NCBI RefSeq assembly: GCF_902498785.1
Contig: NZ_LR701493.1
Span: 605,459-669,458, forward strand
Reading direction: 5' to 3'
Source: Sphingomonas sp. EC-HK361
GTDB lineage: Bacteria > Pseudomonadota > Alphaproteobacteria > Sphingomonadales > Sphingomonadaceae
DNA: 64,000 bases
How positions within the stretch are numbered: position 1 is the stretch's first letter; each line of letters begins with the position of its first letter. The translations under genes were made by a program, and so were the position numbers. Of the stretch, positions 59,582-64,000 are shown piece by piece. The notes beneath the pieces were generated by a model, which saw nothing but the letters and a program-made list of their open reading frames with translations, was not told the origin of the DNA and did not search any database.

Positions 59582-60378
59582 TGGACGAAGCGCGCCACGA
59601 CGTCGCGGTAGCTGCGGCTCACCTTCACGCTCGCGCCCGAATCGAGCACCAGGAAGCATTCGCCATTGGTGTGCGGCTTGACCTGCTTGACGAGATCGAG
59701 GTTGACGATGGTCGAGCGGTGGACGCGCTGGAACCGGCGCGGGTCGAGCCGCTTTTCCAGGTCCTTCATCGTCTCGCGCAGGATCAGCGTGTTGTCGCCG
59801 GTGTAGATGCACATGTAGTCGCCCGCCGCGTCGATCCGCTCGATCGTGTCGACATCGACGCGGAAGATCTGCCCGCGATCCTTGATGTTGATGAGCTTCT
59901 CGAACCGGCTCGCCGCCATCTGGTCGCCACCGTCCGCCAGTTCCTCGGCGGCCTCCGGCGCGACTTCGGCCAGCACTTCCTTCAGCTTCTCGACTTCCTC
60001 GACGCCGCGCTTTTCGTTGAGCCGCTGGCGGATGCGATCGAGCGTGTCGGCAAGCCGGGATTCCTCAACCGGCTTCATCAGATAATCCACCGCCTGCGCC
60101 TCGAACGCGCGCAGCGCGTGGTCCGAATAGGCGGTGACGAAGACGAAGAGCGGCGGCTCGACCTCCATGAGGCCCTGCACGACCGAGAATCCGTCGAACC
60201 CCGGCATCTGGATGTCGAGAAACACCAGATCGGGCTTGTGAGTCTTGATCGCTGAAATCGCCTCGCGGCCGTTCTGGCACTTGGCGATGATCTCGACGTC
60301 ATCATGCGCCTGGAGGCGGAGCTCGAGCCCCTGGATCGCGAGCGGCTCGTCGTCGACGAGGATAGTACGAATGGTCAT
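59578..60378 (-). CDS. LytTR family response regulator
   Basis: A 266-residue regulator. The receiver domain (residues 1-120) has acidic pocket D9-D10, phosphoacceptor Asp55 (VFLDIQMPGFDG), Thr in FVTAYSDH and Lys in LMKPVEE. The C-terminal LytTR DNA-binding domain (residues about 165-266) shows IFRVDVDTIERIDAAGDYMC, RRFQRVHRSTIVNL and SRSYRDVVARF. A charged linker of about 40 residues joins them. It overlaps both the kinase (ATGA) and the PEP mutase-like gene. LytTR proteins bind DNA as beta-strand domains and control envelope or carbon genes. Confidence 0.95.
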   Translation of the reverse strand: MTIRTILVDDEPLAIQGLELRLQAHDDVEIIAKCQNGREAISAIKTHKPDLVFLDIQMPGFDGFSVVQGLMEVEPPLFVFVTAYSDHALRAFEAQAVDYLMKPVEESRLADTLDRIRQRLNEKRGVEEVEKLKEVLAEVAPEAAEELADGGDQMAASRFEKLINIKDRGQIFRVDVDTIERIDAAGDYMCIYTGDNTLILRETMKDLEKRLDPRRFQRVHRSTIVNLDLVKQVKPHTNGECFLVLDSGASVKVSRSYRDVVARFVH

Positions 60379-61550
60379 TGCGCCTCTCTATTCGGTTCCT
60401 CGAGCTGGAACGGGAATTCGATCTCGACCCCGAACCCGCCCAGCGGCATGGCGCGCACCCGGAAACTATGGTCCGGCCCGTAAGCCTGCGCCAGTCGTTC
60501 CCTGATATTGGCAATGCCAACCCCGGTTGAAAGGGATGGCCTGCTTTTCGTCGCCTGTAATCCCGGCCCGGTATCGGATACGCCGATCTGCACGCGTTCC
60601 CCGGCGAGCCGTGCGGAAACGCAGATTTCGGCGCCTTCCTCCATCGGCGTCACCGCATATTTAATCGCATTCTCGACCAGCGGCTGGAGCAGAAGCGAGG
60701 GCAGTCGCGCCTTTTCGACGCGCGGATCGATATCGAATTTCGGGCGCAGCCGGTCCTCGAAGCGCATCTTCTCGATCTCGAGATAGAGTTTCAGGGTCTC
60801 GATCTCCTGCGCGACCGTCACATGCGCGGTCGGCTCGTTCGCCAGCGTATAGCGCAGGAACGAGGACAGCCGGCTGAGCATCGCGTTCGCACGCTCGGTC
60901 TGCTTCAGCAGCACCAGCGTCGAGATCGAATTGAGCGTGTTGAACAGGAAATGCGGATTGAGCTGATAGCGCAGCATCGCGAGCTGCGCGGACGACGCCT
61001 GCGTCTCCAGCCGCTGCATCTGGTCGATCTGATCCTCGACGATCAGGTAGAAATTGATCCCGAAATAGAGCGCGGACCAGCCCGCCAGGACGGTGAAGTT
61101 CAAAAAGACCGCCGCGAAGAGCTTCGACATCTCGATCCCCGGTGCGGGGCTGTTGATGAAGCTGAACGCGAAGGTATCGAGCAGCGCGTAGAAAAAGGTC
61201 GCGGCGCCCAGCGTGAAGACGGTGAGCGGCAGCCCGGTCAGCCGCGGCAGCTGGCGGTAATAGCCGTAGAGCGCGGAGAGCAGCAGCGTCAGGCAGTAGC
61301 CGACGATCGTTTCGATCAGAACCGGCGCGATCGCCTGGAGCGAAAAGCCGCCCGACACGATCGAGACCGAGCGCAGGATGAGATAGCCCGACCAGCCGAC
61401 CGCCTGCAGGATCCAGAAGGCGCGCGCCTTGTCCTCGAAGAAGGGGCGCACGAAGACCGTCGGCGTCGGGCGCGCGGCGGCTGCTGCAGCCGGGGGCGGG
61501 GCCGAAATCGGAGTCGCGCCCTGCGGCGCCTGGGCTGGAACAGTGGCCAT
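60375..61550 (-). CDS. LytS/YehU-type sensor histidine kinase
   Basis: A 391-residue membrane kinase from ATG 61550. Four hydrophobic segments lie between residues about 40 and 165 (LQAVGWSGYLILRSVSIVSG, AIAPVLIETIVGYCLTLLLS, LTVFTLGAATFFYALLDTFA, LFAAVFLNFTVLAGWSALYF). A short coiled-coil leads to the His_kinase box LRYQLNPHFLFNTLNSIS with His200, and the ATPase part contains LLQPLVENAIKYA and GVGIANIRERL. The N-terminus is Ala/Pro-rich. It phosphorylates the LytTR regulator encoded with a 4-bp overlap. Signal unknown. Confidence 0.95.
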   Translation of the reverse strand: MATVPAQAPQGATPISAPPPAAAAAARPTPTVFVRPFFEDKARAFWILQAVGWSGYLILRSVSIVSGGFSLQAIAPVLIETIVGYCLTLLLSALYGYYRQLPRLTGLPLTVFTLGAATFFYALLDTFAFSFINSPAPGIEMSKLFAAVFLNFTVLAGWSALYFGINFYLIVEDQIDQMQRLETQASSAQLAMLRYQLNPHFLFNTLNSISTLVLLKQTERANAMLSRLSSFLRYTLANEPTAHVTVAQEIETLKLYLEIEKMRFEDRLRPKFDIDPRVEKARLPSLLLQPLVENAIKYAVTPMEEGAEICVSARLAGERVQIGVSDTGPGLQATKSRPSLSTGVGIANIRERLAQAYGPDHSFRVRAMPLGGFGVEIEFPFQLEEPNREAQ

Positions 61551-61628
61551 TGCGGGCCTGCCCCTACACCAAGGTGACGCGTGGCTGCAAAAACGATAGC
61601 TTGGCACGCAAACACGAGAGGATCAGCC

Positions 61629-62243
61629 ATGACCGATCAGGCGCCGACGCACGACCATGCCCAGTTCACCGCGATGACCGAGGGAACGCAGGGGGATTGG
61701 GCGATCATCGCGGGGCATTTTCGGGACTTTTCGAAGGGGCTGCCGGAGCGGGTTCTGGCGCATCTGAAGCTACTCGACGGCGATTATGGCGGTTTCCCGG
61801 TCGATCGTTTGGAGCACTCGCTGCAGACCGCGACTCGCGCGCACCGCGACGGGCGGGGTGAGGATTACGTCGTGATGGCGCTGCTCCACGACATCGGCGA
61901 CACGCTGGGTAGCTTCAACCACCCCGAGATCGCCGCCGCCATGCTGCGCCCGTTCGTCAGCGAGGAGCTGCACTGGATCGCCAACACCCACGGTGTCTTC
62001 CAGGGCTATTACTACTTCCACCACCTCGGCATGGACCGCGACCTGCGCGAGAATTACCGCGGTCATCCGCATTTCGAGGCGTGTGCGGAATTCTGCGAGA
62101 AATACGACCAGTCGGCGTTCGATCCCGGATACGAGAGCGCGAAGCTCGATTTCTTCGTCCCCATGGTCCAGCGCGTCTTCGCGAGGCCGATCAATTCGAT
62201 CTACGCAAAAGCGGTTGGCGAAGGGGCGAAGGAGGCGGCCTGA
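61629..62243 (+). CDS. HD-domain protein
   Basis: A 204-residue protein from ATG 61629 after GAGGATCAGCC. The HD core is HSLQTATRAHRDGRGEDYVV followed by MALLHDIGD, and further His residues appear at WIANTHGVFQGYYYFHHLG. The multiple His/Asp ligands and the Tyr/Phe-rich segment recall HD oxygenases of the PhnZ/myo-inositol oxygenase group as much as nucleotide phosphohydrolases. No phosphonate genes are nearby. The start at 61581 would include 16 extra residues ahead of the ribosome site and is less likely. Confidence 0.82.
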   Translation: MTDQAPTHDHAQFTAMTEGTQGDWAIIAGHFRDFSKGLPERVLAHLKLLDGDYGGFPVDRLEHSLQTATRAHRDGRGEDYVVMALLHDIGDTLGSFNHPEIAAAMLRPFVSEELHWIANTHGVFQGYYYFHHLGMDRDLRENYRGHPHFEACAEFCEKYDQSAFDPGYESAKLDFFVPMVQRVFARPINSIYAKAVGEGAKEAA

Positions 62244-62281
62244 CGGGCGCCCATTCTGACGCCGCCGTCCCCGAAAACAAG

Positions 62282-62320
62282 AAGGCCGCCGCTCCGTATT
62301 CGGAACGGCGGCCTTTTTTT
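62282..62320. terminator. Bidirectional intrinsic terminator between HD gene and Oar-like receptor
   Basis: GGCCGCCGCTCCG (62284-62296) pairs with CGGAACGGCGGCC (62301-62313) with one mismatch and a TATT loop. Seven T residues follow, and AAGAA precedes on the other side, so it can stop transcripts from both converging genes. Confidence 0.88.
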
Positions 62321-62340
62321 GTGGCCCGTGGGCTACGCGC

Positions 62341-64000
62341 TTAGAAGGTGAAGCGCGCGCCGATGCGGATCAGGTAGAGCGACTGCGCAGCAAAGATGTT
62401 CTTCTCGCGCGGCTCGACGTAGCTCGAGTAACGATACTGGACGCAGGGCTGGGTCGGCGACGTGTTGATCTGCGCCGCCGTTGGCGTCGTTCCAGTCGCG
62501 ACCGCCGAGCTAAGGCACTGCACGCGCACTGCGTCGGCCGTGCCCGGGAAGCTTGCCTGGCGGACGCCACCCCAATCCTTGTTCAGCAGATTGGGCAGGT
62601 TCTCGATGTCGCCGAAGATCGAAACGCGCGATCCGCCTATGAAGGTCGGCAGTTCCTGCTCGAGGTGGAGGTCGATGCGGGTGAAGGCGCGCGCGCGCGC
62701 GATGTTCTTCGCCGCGATCGTCCCGCGATAGTCCTTCAGCTTGCTGTTGTTAATCAGCGTTTCGAGCGACGTCTGGGTCGCCGTGCTGTCGTAGCTGACG
62801 ATCGGGTCGGTTGTCCCGGTCGGCACGTAGAGCAGGTAACGGTTGTTGTTCAGGAGCGTGCCGAACACGACCGACCGGTTGGTCGTGTTGTCCTGCATCG
62901 TGAAGCTGTACGGACGGCCCGCGCGGGTTTCGCCGAACAGCTGGAACGTGGTCTTGTAGTCGCCGAAGAACGCATGGTCGTAGCCGAGGCTATACTTGAA
63001 CTGCCATGCCGCCTGATCGCTCGACGTGCCATAGGCGGGGAAGTTCGGGTCCGACATCGCCTGGTTGGCGTAGTTGGAGTTGATGGTCGACGAAGTCGCC
63101 GCGGCGACGTCCTTGACGTTCTGGTAGGTGTAGCTGCCGCCCAGCGAAAGACCCCAGTCGAAGGTCTTGTCGAAGCGGACGACCGCGATGTGTGCGCGAC
63201 CCTTCGAGGTGTTCGTCAGCAGGATGTCGTAGTTGTTGTCGGTGGTGATCCGGGTGCCGCCGATCGTCTGGCCGATGGTGACCGCATTGTAGCGCGGGCG
63301 ACCGTCAGGCAGGGTGCCGACGCGTTGCGAACGGATGTCCGTAAAGGCCAGACCCTGGAGCGTGTCGGTGTAGACATAATCCGCGCCGAAATCGATCCCG
63401 AAGAACCGGTAATCAGCCGAGAACGTCGCCTTCAGCACCGACGGAAGGCGGAAGTCCTGGTCAAGCGCACCGGTGCTGCTGAGCGGCAGGGTGGACGCAT
63501 TGTTGACCGCATACTGCTGGACAGAAGCCGGGATCGTCTTGCCGTTCACATTGTTCAGTGCGTCGGTGCAGATGTTCGCCGCTACGCCGCCGGTGCACGT
63601 GTCGGTTGTGCCGTTGCGCGAAATCGTGACGCGGTTCGACAGGATCGTGTTCGAGAAGCTGTTCGACAGATAGATGTCGGGCGAACCGCCGCCGAAGACG
63701 CCGACGCCGCCGCGCAGCTTCAGGTTGCGGGCCGGCTTGTAATCGAAGCTGATGCGCGGCTGGAAGTTGTCGAGGCCCTTGTATGTCTGCGTGTTCGGGA
63801 AGCCGTAGCGGCTGAGGAAATACGGGTTGAGCGTCGGCGTGCTGCGCATCCCGTACAGATCGTAACGGATGCCGTACGTGAAGGTCAGATTGTCGAGGAT
63901 CCGCCAGTCGTCCTGGAAGCCGAAGGTATACTGACTGTATTTGAACTCTGCAGCGGCACCGTCATACTGGCCGTTGAGCGGGCTGGCGTAAATGAGCTGG
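62341..64000 (-). CDS. Oar-like TonB-dependent receptor (5' end outside window)
   Basis: About 553 C-terminal residues are visible; the gene starts beyond the right edge. The sequence is all outer-membrane barrel: FTYGIRYDLYG, then LSRYGFPNTQTYKGLDNFQP, repeated aromatic strands, and a C-terminus LYLIRIGARFTF with the terminal Phe of outer-membrane proteins. The Asp/Asn-rich loops and the closing region NLLNKDWGGVRQASFPGTAD are typical of the large Oar-type receptors of sphingomonads, which also have an N-terminal carboxypeptidase-like domain and plug (not visible here). Some relatives serve adhesion or protein secretion; the ligand here is unknown. Confidence 0.9.
   Translation of the reverse strand, partial: QLIYASPLNGQYDGAAAEFKYSQYTFGFQDDWRILDNLTFTYGIRYDLYGMRSTPTLNPYFLSRYGFPNTQTYKGLDNFQPRISFDYKPARNLKLRGGVGVFGGGSPDIYLSNSFSNTILSNRVTISRNGTTDTCTGGVAANICTDALNNVNGKTIPASVQQYAVNNASTLPLSSTGALDQDFRLPSVLKATFSADYRFFGIDFGADYVYTDTLQGLAFTDIRSQRVGTLPDGRPRYNAVTIGQTIGGTRITTDNNYDILLTNTSKGRAHIAVVRFDKTFDWGLSLGGSYTYQNVKDVAAATSSTINSNYANQAMSDPNFPAYGTSSDQAAWQFKYSLGYDHAFFGDYKTTFQLFGETRAGRPYSFTMQDNTTNRSVVFGTLLNNNRYLLYVPTGTTDPIVSYDSTATQTSLETLINNSKLKDYRGTIAAKNIARARAFTRIDLHLEQELPTFIGGSRVSIFGDIENLPNLLNKDWGGVRQASFPGTADAVRVQCLSSAVATGTTPTAAQINTSPTQPCVQYRYSSYVEPREKNIFAAQSLYLIRIGARFTF

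Noticed and set aside
1-64000. tRNA, rRNA, riboswitch or CRISPR signals
   Set aside because: Gaps were read on both strands; none showed a tRNA cloverleaf, rRNA core sequence, known riboswitch core or spaced direct repeats.

Overview
The window looks like chromosomal DNA of a sphingomonad (Sphingomonas-like alphaproteobacterium). GC is high throughout. Genes are densely packed, often with ATGA overlaps. Five genes encode TonB-dependent receptors (TBDRs), one of them cut by the right edge. Non-coding gaps carry short G+C-rich palindromes typical of the group. The ubiA-pmbA-cysQ order and the SapC, tryptophan-halogenase and DUF6445 genes fit the same assignment. Species cannot be set from sequence alone.

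Layout. (1) 1-7.9 kb: a TPR-sulfotransferase cut by the left edge, an APC permease, a Rieske oxygenase plus FAD oxidoreductase pair with a divergent BetI-like TetR regulator, and a secreted M20 peptidase. (2) 8.0-35.1 kb: a large beta-glucan utilisation region made of two similar modules. Module A has a TBDR, flavin-dependent halogenase, JmjC-type cupin, DUF6445 protein, LacI regulator, then GH3-GH30-GH16 enzymes; an SDR/TetR pair sits inside it. Module B has a divergent GH3-MFS pair, then a TBDR, halogenase, SapC, JmjC cupin, second halogenase, LacI regulator and a free-methionine sulfoxide reductase in one tight run. Two palindromic operator classes mark the promoters: TTGGAAGCGCTTCCAA in module A and inverted GAACGTTCAC boxes in module B. 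(3) 35.2-39.8 kb: RcnB-like and DUF2147 proteins and the housekeeping genes ubiA, pmbA and cysQ. (4) 39.8-46.3 kb: an accessory stretch with a membrane protein, an RHH/RelE toxin-antitoxin pair, a TelA pair, a TBDR and VapBC. (5) 46.4-64 kb: typA, a TupA-like ATP-grasp gene, small conserved proteins, an esterase, an ABC-F ATPase, a TBDR, a ChrA transporter, a LytTR two-component system coupled to a PEP mutase-like enzyme, an HD protein and an Oar-like TBDR.

How the genes may work together (inference). The GH16 endo-glucanase, GH30 and two GH3 enzymes would cut beta-linked glucan outside the cell and in the periplasm. The two TBDRs would import oligosaccharides across the outer membrane and the MFS protein would move sugars across the inner membrane. 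The LacI proteins would repress each module until sugar arrives. What the three halogenases, two JmjC cupins, DUF6445 and SapC proteins do in a sugar-import locus is unknown; they are the most promising undescribed system here. No tRNA, rRNA, CRISPR array or insertion-sequence transposase was seen, and no gap without a gene exceeds 300 bases.
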